From CANKBT01 sp038236005 (GTDB lineage: Bacteria > Actinomycetota > Actinomycetes > Mycobacteriales > SCTD01): DNA of 6,115 nucleotides. Of the stretch, positions 1-5,774 are shown piece by piece. Where the stretch lies: NCBI GenBank assembly GCA_038236005.1, contig JBBSTI010000178.1:1-6115 (forward strand), read 5' to 3'. Under the pieces are notes generated by a model. That model had not been told where the DNA came from, searched no databases, and worked only from the letters and a program-made list of their open reading frames with translations. A program made the position numbers and the translations under genes. Position 1 is the stretch's first letter. The number at the start of each line of letters is the position of its first letter.

Positions 1-407
1 GCGGCCATCCGTACGGCAGTGCCCGCCGGCACGGTCGACTTGCCCACCAGCACCGAGCCACGCTTAGCTACCGGCGCGAGCGCGGCGAACGCGGCGTCGA
101 CGTAGGTCATGTCCGCGGCGAACTCCCCCTGCTTCTGTGGCGTCCCGACGCAGACGAAGTGCACGTCGCCGAACGCCCCGGCCTCTTCGAAGGAGGTGGT
201 GAACCGCAGGCGACCGCTGTCCAGCTGCTTGCGCAGCAGCTCCGGCAGTCCCGGCTCGAAGAACGGCACCCGACCCTCGCTGAGCGCGGCGACCTTGGCC
301 TCGTCGACGTCCAGGCCCAACACCTCGAACCCCAGCTCGGCCATGCACACGGCGTGCGTCGCCCCCAGGTAGCCGGTGCCGATGACGGTCAGACGGGGGG
401 CGCTCAT
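1..407 (-). CDS. UDP-glucose 6-dehydrogenase, N-terminal part (cut by left edge)
   Basis: This enzyme oxidises UDP-glucose to UDP-glucuronate with two NAD+ in the cytoplasm, supplying precursors for cell-surface polysaccharides. Reading from the ATG at 407-405, 135 codons are visible. They cover most of the NAD-binding Rossmann domain of a protein usually about 430-450 residues long. Seen directly: the dinucleotide loop GTGYLG (residues 10-15), an acidic strand end GLDVD (31-35, D33 expected to bind the NAD ribose), the family motif PFFEPGL (48-54), CVGTP (86-90) and KSTVPAGT (123-130). The catalytic cysteine and the sugar-binding domain lie outside the window. The start is the only sensible one, since the Rossmann strand begins at residue 6. 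No clear Shine-Dalgarno precedes it. The gene lies 47 bases downstream of the ABC permease on the same strand. A related UDP-ManNAc or GDP-mannose dehydrogenase is possible, but the motifs fit the UDP-glucose enzyme best. Confidence 0.93.
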   Translation of the reverse strand, partial: MSAPRLTVIGTGYLGATHAVCMAELGFEVLGLDVDEAKVAALSEGRVPFFEPGLPELLRKQLDSGRLRFTTSFEEAGAFGDVHFVCVGTPQKQGEFAADMTYVDAAFAALAPVAKRGSVLVGKSTVPAGTAVRMA

Positions 408-413
408 GCGGCG

Positions 414-419
414 AGACTA
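414..419 (-). promoter_or_regulatory. Possible -10 box for a leaderless dehydrogenase transcript
   Basis: On the minus strand the hexamer TAGTCT (form TANNNT) ends six bases before the dehydrogenase ATG. If used, transcription would start at or next to the A of ATG, giving a leaderless mRNA of a kind common in actinobacteria. This would explain why no Shine-Dalgarno is visible. There is no good -35 box at the expected distance, and the hexamer may be chance. The alternative is readthrough from the permease gene 47 bases upstream. Confidence 0.25.
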
Positions 420-454
420 TCGAGCAGGCCGTACGACAGAGGAGTCCGGCTACC

Positions 455-2956
455 TCAGGTGGCAGAGATCGCCTGCAGCACGTCGAGCCGCGCGGCGCGA
501 CGGGCCGGCAGGGCTGCCGCGATCACCCCGGCGAGCGCGGCCAGGACGACGAAGACCACGATCCGGCCGTACGGGAAGCTCAGCTCGGTGATGCCCTGGT
601 CCACCAGGGACCGCTGCGCGGCGATGCCGAACCCGGTGCCGACGACGATGCCGAGCAGCGCCCCGAAGACCGCGACCGCGACCGCCTCGACCCGGATCAT
701 CGACCGGGTGGCCCGTCGACCGAGGCCGACCGCCCGCAGCAGGCCGATCTCCCGGGTGCGCTCGAACACGGCGAGCGCCAGGGTGTTGACGATCCCGAGC
801 ACGGCGATCAGGACGGACAGCGCCAGCAGCACGTTGATGATCGCGATCACGGAGTCGATCTGGCTGGCCGCCTGCTCGGTCAGCTCGTCCTGGGTCTGCA
901 CCGCGACGGTCGGCAGCGGCGCGGTCACCCCGTCCACCGCGGAACGTAGGTCTGCCGCAGACGTCCCGGACGTGCCGTCGATCAGCACGATGTCGTCCTG
1001 CTGCGTGGCGAGGTCCGCGTTGAAGGCCTCGTCGAAGAGGTAGGAACCCAGCAGGGCGTTACGGGCATAGGTGCCAGCCAGCCGCAGCGTCGTCGGCTCC
1101 CCGCGCTCGAACGTGACCTGTACGTCGTCACCGGCCGACAGCCCTCGGTCGGTGGCGGTCGTGTCGTCCATGATGAACGCGTCGGGGCCGATCTCCGACA
1201 CGTCGCCGGAGCGCTGGACCGGGGCCAGGCTGCGCCCGAGCCCGCCGCTGGTCAACGTCGACACGAACGTGGTGTCGGTCCCGACCGTGGCCTCGCCGAA
1301 CCGCAGGGCGTCGACCGACCCGACCTGCGGCAGCGCGGCCAGCTGCTCGCTGATCTCCGGCGGCACGCCGGTCTGACCCGTCGGGCTGCTGACGATGAGG
1401 TCCGCCTCGAGGCCGTTCTTGACGATGCTCACGACGCTGGTCTTGGCCGAGGAGCCGATCACGCTGACCGCGCTGACCAGGGCCAGGCCGATCATCAGCG
1501 CGGCTGCGGTGCTGGCGGTGCGTCGGGGGTTGCGCATCGCGTTCAGTCGACCGAGCCGACCCGGCACCTTGCGGGCCAGGGGGGCGGCCAGCACCCGCAC
1601 CACCGGGCGGGCAAGCAGCGGCGACAGGGCCGCGACCCCCAGGAAGGTCAGGACGGCGCCGACACCGAGCAGCGGCAGGTTGCCGGCCAGCCCGAAGCCG
1701 ACCAGCACGACGCCGGGGACGAACGTCACCAGGCCCAGGATGGTCGTGCGCCGCAGCCCAGACTCTGGGGCCGCCGCGTCCCGCATCGCCTCCATCGGCG
1801 CGACCGAGCTGGCCTTGCGGGCCGGCAGCAGCGCCGCCAGCGCCGTGATCACCGTTCCGACGACGAAGCAGGCGATCACCGTCCGCGGAAGGATGACCAG
1901 GGGTCCCACGGGCAGCTCCGCGCCGAAGGCACCGACCAGTGCCCGCAGCCCGATCGCGGCCAGCAGCCCCAGCCCGAAGCCCACGGCCGACGCGACCACC
2001 CCGACGACCACGGACTCCAGCAGCACCGACTGGGTGATCTGCCTCCGGCTCGCACCGAGCGACCGCAGCAGCGCCAGCTCCTTGGTGCGTTGGGCCACCA
2101 GGATGGTGAACGTGTTGAAGATCAGGAAGGCACCGACGAACAGCGAGATCCCGGCGAAGATCAGCAGGAACGTGCTCACGAAACCGAGCGCCTGCTTCAG
2201 GTCGGCCGAGTTCTCGGCGGCCTGTTCCTCGCCGGTGATCGCCTCGACGCCCGGCGGCAGCACCACCGCGACCGCCTCGCGCAGCTCTTCCTGCGTGCCC
2301 GCGCCGACGACCTGGAGGTCGTCCAGCTGGCCGGGTCTGCCGAGCAGCTCCTGGGCGGCCGTCTCCTCAAAGGCGGCCAGGCTGGCCCCGGCGATGTTGT
2401 CGTTGTCCCCGAAGGAGAACACCCCGCTCAGCGTGAACGGCCGCACCCCGGAGTCCAGGACGATCGTCACCTGGTCGCCCGGCACGTAGCCGGCGGTCTT
2501 CGCCGTCCCCGCGTCCAGGGCGACCTCGTCGAGACCCTGGGGCGCCGTGCCGTCGCGCAGCGTGTAGGACGAGCTGACCGGGTTCGCGTCGTAGTTGCCC
2601 CCGAGCGACGGCGGTCCCTGGCCGTCCAGGACCGGCTTGCCGTCCTTGCCGAGCACGATCGCGATGCCCGTCACGTCCGGGACGACGGCGGTGACGCCGG
2701 GCACGGCCTGCACGGTCGCGACCAGGTCGGCCGGCACCGGCCCGCGGCTGCCCTCACCGCCGAGGGTCTCGGTGCCGCGTACGGCGACGTCGGTCTTGTC
2801 GTTGACGCTCGCGAACAGGTTGTCGAAGACCTTGCCGAGCGTGTCGGTCAGCGTGAACGCCCCGCTGACGAAGGTGATCCCGAAGACCACGGCCAGCGCC
2901 GACAGCAGCAGCCGCAGCTTGCGGGCGAACAGCGAGCGGAACGTCAGCCGCAGCAC
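455..2956 (-). CDS. ABC transporter permease with two FtsX domains (MacB/LolC/E type)
   Basis: This is the membrane subunit of a type VII ABC system, 833 residues with a GTG start. Such permeases convert ATP hydrolysis on the cytoplasmic side into movement of large extracytoplasmic domains. They serve in peptide or lipoprotein export, antibiotic resistance or cell-wall hydrolase control. Hydrophobic segments lie near 15-37, 258-286, 312-341, 359-379, 405-425, 428-448, 481-503, 704-730, 755-779 and 797-816, giving about ten helices. Two outer domains (about 38-255 and 505-700) match MacB-type periplasmic core domains in position. The two FtsX domains (about 259-391 and 705-826) each carry the same cytoplasmic coupling signature, QRTKELALLRSLG (289-301) and ERTREIGLLRAVG (732-744), showing internal duplication. 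The start follows the ATPase stop by one base and has no strong Shine-Dalgarno, so translational coupling is likely. The substrate cannot be told from the sequence. Confidence 0.95.
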   Translation of the reverse strand: MLRLTFRSLFARKLRLLLSALAVVFGITFVSGAFTLTDTLGKVFDNLFASVNDKTDVAVRGTETLGGEGSRGPVPADLVATVQAVPGVTAVVPDVTGIAIVLGKDGKPVLDGQGPPSLGGNYDANPVSSSYTLRDGTAPQGLDEVALDAGTAKTAGYVPGDQVTIVLDSGVRPFTLSGVFSFGDNDNIAGASLAAFEETAAQELLGRPGQLDDLQVVGAGTQEELREAVAVVLPPGVEAITGEEQAAENSADLKQALGFVSTFLLIFAGISLFVGAFLIFNTFTILVAQRTKELALLRSLGASRRQITQSVLLESVVVGVVASAVGFGLGLLAAIGLRALVGAFGAELPVGPLVILPRTVIACFVVGTVITALAALLPARKASSVAPMEAMRDAAAPESGLRRTTILGLVTFVPGVVLVGFGLAGNLPLLGVGAVLTFLGVAALSPLLARPVVRVLAAPLARKVPGRLGRLNAMRNPRRTASTAAALMIGLALVSAVSVIGSSAKTSVVSIVKNGLEADLIVSSPTGQTGVPPEISEQLAALPQVGSVDALRFGEATVGTDTTFVSTLTSGGLGRSLAPVQRSGDVSEIGPDAFIMDDTTATDRGLSAGDDVQVTFERGEPTTLRLAGTYARNALLGSYLFDEAFNADLATQQDDIVLIDGTSGTSAADLRSAVDGVTAPLPTVAVQTQDELTEQAASQIDSVIAIINVLLALSVLIAVLGIVNTLALAVFERTREIGLLRAVGLGRRATRSMIRVEAVAVAVFGALLGIVVGTGFGIAAQRSLVDQGITELSFPYGRIVVFVVLAALAGVIAAALPARRAARLDVLQAISAT

Positions 2957-2957
2957 G

Positions 2958-3701
2958 TCAGCGACCCGTCTCGAGCAGCTTGATCTGGTCCAGCACGGTC
3001 TCCGGGGTCGGGTCGAGCAGCTCCCCGACCAGCTTGCCGTCGGCGAGGAAGACCACCCGGTCCGCGTAGGACGCCGCGTTCGCGTCGTGAGTCACCATGA
3101 CCACGGTCTGGCCCAGCTCGTCGACCGAGCTCTTCAGGAACGCCAGCACCTCGGCGCCGGAGCGGCTGTCCAGGTTGCCGGTCGGTTCGTCCGCGAAGAT
3201 CACGGCTGGCCGGCTCGCCAGCGCCCGTGCGCAGGCGACCCGCTGCTGCTGCCCGCCGGACAGCTCGGTCGGGCGGTGACCGAGCCGGCCCTCGAGCCCG
3301 ACGGCGCTGATCACCTTGTCCAGCCAGGCCTGATCGACGTCGCGCCCGGCGATGTCGGACGGGAGCGTGATGTTCTCCTTGGCCGTCAGGGTCGGCAGCA
3401 GGTTGAACTGCTGGAAGATGAAGCCGACCTGGTCGCGGCGCAGCGCGGTCAGACCCTTGTCCTTGAGCCCCGACAGCGCGGTCTCGCCGATCCAGGTCTC
3501 ACCGGAGGTGGCGCTGTCCAGACCGGCCATGACGTGCATCAGCGTCGACTTGCCTGAGCCGGACGGGCCCATGATCGCCGTGAATCTCCCGGTCGCGAAC
3601 TGCACGGTCACGCCGTCCAGCGCCGTCACGGAGGTCTCGCCCTTGCCGTAGGTCTTGGTCAGGTCCTGCGCGCGGGCAGCGGGCGCGGTGTTGACGGTCA
3701 C
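2958..3701 (-). CDS. ABC transporter ATP-binding protein (MacB/LolD family)
   Basis: This is the 247-residue cytoplasmic ATPase that drives the adjacent FtsX permease. All ABC motifs are present, numbered from the GTG start: Walker A GPSGSGKS (45-52), Q-loop Q97 in FQQFNLLPTLT, signature LSGGQ (147-151), Walker B VIFADE (167-172), D-loop NLDS (176-179) and switch H205. The FQQFNLLPTLTAKEN stretch and ADEPTGNLDS are typical of the MacB/LolD/FtsE branch. An in-frame ATG lies 20 codons upstream (3761) and another at 3734. I prefer GTG 3701 because AAGGA sits six bases before it, the protein then has the usual family length, and the extra residues are proline- and cysteine-rich and unlike the family. 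The stop is one base before the permease GTG, so the two are one transcription unit. Substrate unknown. Confidence 0.95.
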   Translation of the reverse strand: MTVNTAPAARAQDLTKTYGKGETSVTALDGVTVQFATGRFTAIMGPSGSGKSTLMHVMAGLDSATSGETWIGETALSGLKDKGLTALRRDQVGFIFQQFNLLPTLTAKENITLPSDIAGRDVDQAWLDKVISAVGLEGRLGHRPTELSGGQQQRVACARALASRPAVIFADEPTGNLDSRSGAEVLAFLKSSVDELGQTVVMVTHDANAASYADRVVFLADGKLVGELLDPTPETVLDQIKLLETGR

Positions 3702-3707
3702 GTCGGG

Positions 3708-3712
3708 TCCTT
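3708..3712 (-). promoter_or_regulatory. Ribosome binding site AAGGA deciding the ATPase start
   Basis: On the minus strand AAGGA lies six bases before the GTG at 3701-3699, which is optimal spacing. The two upstream in-frame ATG codons (3761 and 3734) lack a comparable site. This supports the shorter 247-residue product. Confidence 0.75.
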
Positions 3713-3759
3713 GCGTCGAGGGCGGGAGGTGCATCCAGGGGCAGGGATCGCTTGGGCAC

Positions 3760-3790
3760 ATCCTCGCCCCCTGACGCAGGGTCAGGTCAA
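3760..3790 (-). promoter_or_regulatory. Possible promoter of the ABC operon
   Basis: On the minus strand a TTGACC hexamer (3790-3785) is followed after 19 bases by GAGGAT (3765-3760), resembling an actinobacterial housekeeping promoter. The spacer is one to two bases longer than ideal and the -10 lacks the leading T, so the call is weak. If real, the mRNA would have a leader of roughly 50 bases before the GTG at 3701. Confidence 0.3.
3770..3786. promoter_or_regulatory. Inverted repeat, candidate operator of the ABC operon
   Basis: CCTGAC and GTCAGG form perfect 6-base arms around GCAGG. The dyad lies inside the spacer of the possible ABC promoter and touches its -35 box, where a dimeric repressor or a MerR-type activator could act. 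Regulation is inference: no regulator gene is in the window, and 6-base arms can arise by chance in GC-rich DNA. Confidence 0.3.
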
Positions 3791-3838
3791 ACGTGGTGCG
3801 GCGTGTCCGGCCTCCGTCTCAGATCCCTCGGCCGTCAG

Positions 3839-3888
3839 GATCATGGCCGCTGAGCGCCGGCGCCTCGCTCGGCGCCCGCGATCATGAT
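3839..3888. repeat. Hairpin element G1
   Basis: Outer arms ATCATG (3840-3845) and CATGAT (3883-3888) enclose a strong inner hairpin, GGCGCC (3859-3864) and GGCGCC (3871-3876) around a six-base loop. The left side, GATCATGGCCGCTGAGCG, matches G2 at 17 of 18 positions. Confidence 0.6.
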
Positions 3889-3892
3889 GCCG

Positions 3893-3914
3893 CGGACAGG
3901 GCGGCTGGGCAGCC
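3893..3914 (+). repeat. Linker direct repeat, copy 1
   Basis: This 22-base segment (CGGACAG...CTGGGCAGCC) recurs at 4211-4232 with two mismatches. It follows G1 here and leads towards hairpin C1. Its second copy leads to C3 without a preceding G element. It helps define the composite repeat unit. Confidence 0.7.
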
Positions 3915-3950
3915 CTGCGAGGTACAGCCGGCGAGGGCAGCCCGGCGACC

Positions 3951-3990
3951 GTGCACCCTCCGAGCCCGACTGCGGGCGCCAGCGGTGCAC
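3951..3990. repeat. Hairpin element C1
   Basis: This is a symmetric 40-base element. GTGCACC and GGTGCAC form 7-base perfect outer arms, then six mostly unpaired bases on each side, then GCCCG and CGGGC around the tetraloop ACTG. With its flanks (3948-3997) it matches C2 at 48 of 50 positions. Confidence 0.75.
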
Positions 3991-4042
3991 AGTTCCCGCC
4001 CGAGCCCGCTCGTCGGCTCGCAGGCCGCCCTCCACCGTCACG

Positions 4043-4077
4043 ATCATGACCGCTGAGCGTCACCCGGCGCCCATGAT
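4043..4077. repeat. Hairpin element G2
   Basis: Arms ATCATG (4043-4048) and CATGAT (4072-4077) flank a shorter interior than in G1. The entry sequence CCGCTGAGCG and the exit CGGCGCCC are shared with G1, but the inner GGCGCC stem is reduced. Confidence 0.6.
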
Positions 4078-4116
4078 GGCGGCCCGCAACCCCCGGCCGG
4101 CTGAACACCGGCAACC

Positions 4117-4156
4117 GTGCACCCTCCGAGCCCGACGGCGGGCACCAGCGGTGCAC
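4117..4156. repeat. Hairpin element C2
   Basis: This is a second 40-base element with perfect 7-base outer arms GTGCACC/GGTGCAC and the inner stem GCCCG/CGGGC around ACGG. It lies 166 bases after C1. Neither of its two differences from C1 falls in a stem, so base pairing has been kept. Confidence 0.75.
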
Positions 4157-4210
4157 AGTTCCCAGCCCAAGCCCGCTGACCAGCCTGCGGTTCGCCCCTC
4201 GACGGTGCCA

Positions 4211-4232
4211 CGGACAGCGCGACTGGGCAGCC
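4211..4232 (+). repeat. Linker direct repeat, copy 2
   Basis: This matches 3893-3914 at 20 of 22 positions. Unlike copy 1 it is joined directly to a GCCAC-type upstream linker with no G hairpin in between, so a G element seems to be missing at about 4210-4213. Confidence 0.65.
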
Positions 4233-4240
4233 TGACACCC

Positions 4241-4279
4241 GTGCACCCGTAGAGCCCGTCAGCGGACACCGCAATGCAC
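4241..4279. repeat. Hairpin element C3, degenerate
   Basis: GTGCACC on the left is kept, but the right arm is AATGCAC, so only about five outer pairs remain (GTGCA/TGCAC). The inner arm is CGGAC instead of CGGGC. The layout and the AGCCCG core still identify it as a decayed relative of C1 and C2. Confidence 0.6.
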
Positions 4280-4284
4280 AATCC

Positions 4285-4301
4285 TTGACAAGTCCCGTCA
4301 A
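4285..4301. promoter_or_regulatory. Inverted repeat TTGAC-N7-GTCAA, possible operator
   Basis: This small dyad sits in one of the few less GC-rich spots of the gene-free stretch, about 130 bases before the haloperoxidase-like gene. TTGACA alone looks like a -35 box, but no -10 hexamer follows at 16-19 bases. It could be a regulator site or chance. Confidence 0.2.
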
Positions 4302-4358
4302 ATTTCGCCAGAGCTCGCCCGATCCGGCTCACCGCCCCGCAAGCCGCCCTCGCCGCCA

Positions 4359-4393
4359 CGATCATGGAGTGGGTTCGCCCGCGCCCATGATCG
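4359..4393. repeat. Hairpin element G3, long near-perfect stem
   Basis: CGATCATGG (4359-4367) pairs perfectly with CCATGATCG (4385-4393). After a small asymmetric bulge (A against GC), GTGGG pairs with CCCGC, including one G-T wobble, around the tetraloop TTCG. It ends 37 bases before the haloperoxidase-like start codon, so it may fold in that gene's leader. No T-run follows, so it is not a classic terminator. Confidence 0.7.
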
Positions 4394-4419
4394 ACGGCCG
4401 GAACACTTCACGGGAGGGC

Positions 4420-4423
4420 AGGA
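4420..4423 (+). promoter_or_regulatory. Ribosome binding site AGGA for the haloperoxidase-like gene
   Basis: AGGA lies seven bases before ATG 4431. A nearby out-of-frame ATG (4423) would also have a GGGAGGG upstream, but its frame (to 4662) gives no recognisable protein. The membrane segment and family domain are in the 4431 frame. Confidence 0.6.
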
Positions 4424-4430
4424 TGGGCGG

Positions 4431-5774
4431 ATGCGCGCTGTGCTGTCCCGCGGGCGATGGCTCCTGGTGGGGCTGGTCGTGGCGGCCGTGTCGGCCGGCA
4501 GCGTCACGACGCTCGTCCTCGTACGTGATCACCATCAGCCCGAGCCGGAGCTGCTGGCGTGGTTCGACCAGACCGCAGCCGCCGTACGTGAGCAGGGCGC
4601 GCCCGACGCGACCGCCAGCCGCACCTGGGCGCTCGCGTGGTGGGCCGCCGACCGCGCCCTGACCCGCGGGGCGACAACGACGGTGGACCCGAGCCAGGCG
4701 GCCAGGCCGGTGAACCCGAGCCAGGCCGCGGACTCGGGCCAGGCCGGGGCGGCGCCGGGGGAGACGGGCGCGGTCGGCGTGGGCGGCCGCGACGACGGGG
4801 ACGCCTTCGCCACGGCGGCAGTCGCCTCCGCGGTCCACGACGTGCTGGTCGCGACCGTGCCCGGGCGCCGCGAACCGCTGGACACAGCGTTGCGGGAGTC
4901 CATGGGCCACGCGGGACCAGGTCAGAGAACGAGCGCGGGCGCCGCCGCCGGCCGGGCGCAGGCCGAGCAAGTCCTGGCCGAACGGGCCGGGGACGGCCTG
5001 ACCGCGGACGCGCTGCAAGGACCGTTCACCCCGCCGCCGGAAGCGCCGGGGGTGTGGCGGCCCACGCCGCCAGGCTTTTCCGCGGCCGTCGAGGTGCGTC
5101 AGGGCGTCGCCCGACCGTTCTTCCTCACCTCCCCGGGGCAGCTGCGGCCGGGCCCACCGCCGGCGGTGGGATCGACGGCCGACGTACGGGACCTCGTCGA
5201 GCTGCGCGACTTCGGAGTCGCCCAGGGCTCACGGCGTAGCCCGGACCAGACTGAGGTCGCACGGTTCTTCCAGCTTTCGCAGGTCGAGACCTTCACCCGG
5301 CTCGTACGCCCGGAGCTCGTCGCCCGCAACACCTCGCTCCGCGTGGGCACGCACCTGCTGTCGGTGCTGCACCGGGCGGCCGCCGACGCGGAGATCGCGG
5401 TGTTCGACGCGAAGTACGCGTATCTGCACTGGCGTCCGGTGACCGCGCTGGCCGAAGGGGTTCCCGGGGTTGCCCCCGTGCCGGGCTGGACCCCGCTGAT
5501 CGACACGCCCGCCCACCCTGAATATCCGAGCGCTCATACCGTTTACGCCGGCACGGTCGTCACGGTGCTCTCCACGCTGCTGGACGGCGAGCCGGTCGGG
5601 CTGACAGACGTGATCGGAGTCCCCGGAAAGCCGCGGTCGTTCGGTACCTGGGCGGGCCTGCTACGAGAGAACGAGGACGCCCGGGTGTACGGCGGGATCC
5701 ACTTCCGGACCAGCGACGAGGTCGGCACCCAGCTCGGCGAAGCCGTCGGCCGGCAGGCTCTGGCCAGCAGCTAG
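4431..5774 (+). CDS. Vanadium-dependent haloperoxidase-like protein (PAP2 superfamily), membrane-anchored
   Basis: This is a 447-residue protein. Family members bind vanadate and use hydrogen peroxide to oxidise halides, while relatives with the same fold are phosphatases. The pocket is complete by motif and spacing: K328 and R335 (KYAYLHWRPVTA), S367-A368-H369 (EYPSAHT), and R418 and H424 (RVYGGIHFR). These correspond to K353, R360, S402-G403-H404, R490 and H496 of the fungal chloroperoxidase, with alanine in place of the central glycine. A hydrophobic segment at about 10-31 suggests a signal anchor or an uncleaved secretion signal, placing the enzyme outside the membrane. Residues 86-118 are a low-complexity insertion (DPSQAA, NPSQAA, DSGQAG) in the helical N-terminal half. 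The gene stands alone on its strand. No biosynthetic genes are nearby, so substrate and halide are unknown, and acid phosphatase activity is an alternative. Confidence 0.88.
   Translation: MRAVLSRGRWLLVGLVVAAVSAGSVTTLVLVRDHHQPEPELLAWFDQTAAAVREQGAPDATASRTWALAWWAADRALTRGATTTVDPSQAARPVNPSQAADSGQAGAAPGETGAVGVGGRDDGDAFATAAVASAVHDVLVATVPGRREPLDTALRESMGHAGPGQRTSAGAAAGRAQAEQVLAERAGDGLTADALQGPFTPPPEAPGVWRPTPPGFSAAVEVRQGVARPFFLTSPGQLRPGPPPAVGSTADVRDLVELRDFGVAQGSRRSPDQTEVARFFQLSQVETFTRLVRPELVARNTSLRVGTHLLSVLHRAAADAEIAVFDAKYAYLHWRPVTALAEGVPGVAPVPGWTPLIDTPAHPEYPSAHTVYAGTVVTVLSTLLDGEPVGLTDVIGVPGKPRSFGTWAGLLRENEDARVYGGIHFRTSDEVGTQLGEAVGRQALASS
4687..4744 (+). repeat. In-frame short repeat in the haloperoxidase-like gene
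   Basis: ACCCGAGCCAGGC occurs at 4687-4699 and 4714-4726, 27 bases apart, with a looser copy at 4732-4744. Spacings are multiples of three, so the frame is kept and the protein gains DPSQAA and NPSQAA. It looks like local expansion in a surface loop. Confidence 0.7.

Larger units (their letters stand above)
3830..4393. repeat. Composite tandem array of alternating hairpin elements, non-coding
   Basis: This fills most of the gene-free stretch between the divergent ABC operon and the haloperoxidase-like gene. Two hairpin types alternate: G (arms ATCATG/CATGAT) at 3839, 4043 and 4359, and C (arms GTGCACC/GGTGCAC) at 3951, 4117 and 4241. Linkers are also shared. CCGTCA-s-GATCATG-r-CCGCTGAGCG enters both G1 and G2. 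GCCGCCCTC leads into G2 and G3 at nearly the same distance. CGGACAG...CTGGGCAGCC precedes C1 and C3. This fits tandem copies of a unit near 200 bases with later deletions. Open frames here are repetitive and arginine-, glycine- and alanine-rich, lack family resemblance, and recur as the same peptides at each copy, so I read none as a gene. Known analogues are REP/BIME-like intergenic repeats, but I cannot name the family. Confidence 0.8.

Noticed and set aside
159..1043. Long plus-strand frame opposite the dehydrogenase and permease
   Set aside because: It is antisense to two well-recognised genes. Its composition (Ser/Thr/Arg/Ala-rich) is what an antisense frame of GC-rich coding DNA gives.
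1395..3557. Long plus-strand frames opposite the ABC genes
   Set aside because: They are shadows of the permease and ATPase genes, with no motifs of their own.
4285..4313. Housekeeping promoter with TTGACA as -35 for the haloperoxidase-like gene
   Set aside because: No TANNNT hexamer is found 16-19 bases downstream, and TTGAC is also explained as one arm of a small inverted repeat.
3782..4365. Several overlapping open frames on both strands between the ABC operon and the haloperoxidase-like gene
   Set aside because: They repeat the same short peptides at each copy of the hairpin array, are rich in Arg, Gly and Ala, have no domain-like pattern, and overlap one another on both strands.
3830..4393. 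CRISPR array
   Set aside because: The repeats are of two alternating kinds, imperfect, and irregularly spaced. The intervening sequence is itself repeated and not unique spacer, and no cas gene is in the window.
4423..4662. Start at ATG 4423 with GGGAGGG upstream
   Set aside because: The frame encodes no recognisable protein, and the neighbouring frame from 4431 carries the membrane segment and the enzyme domain.
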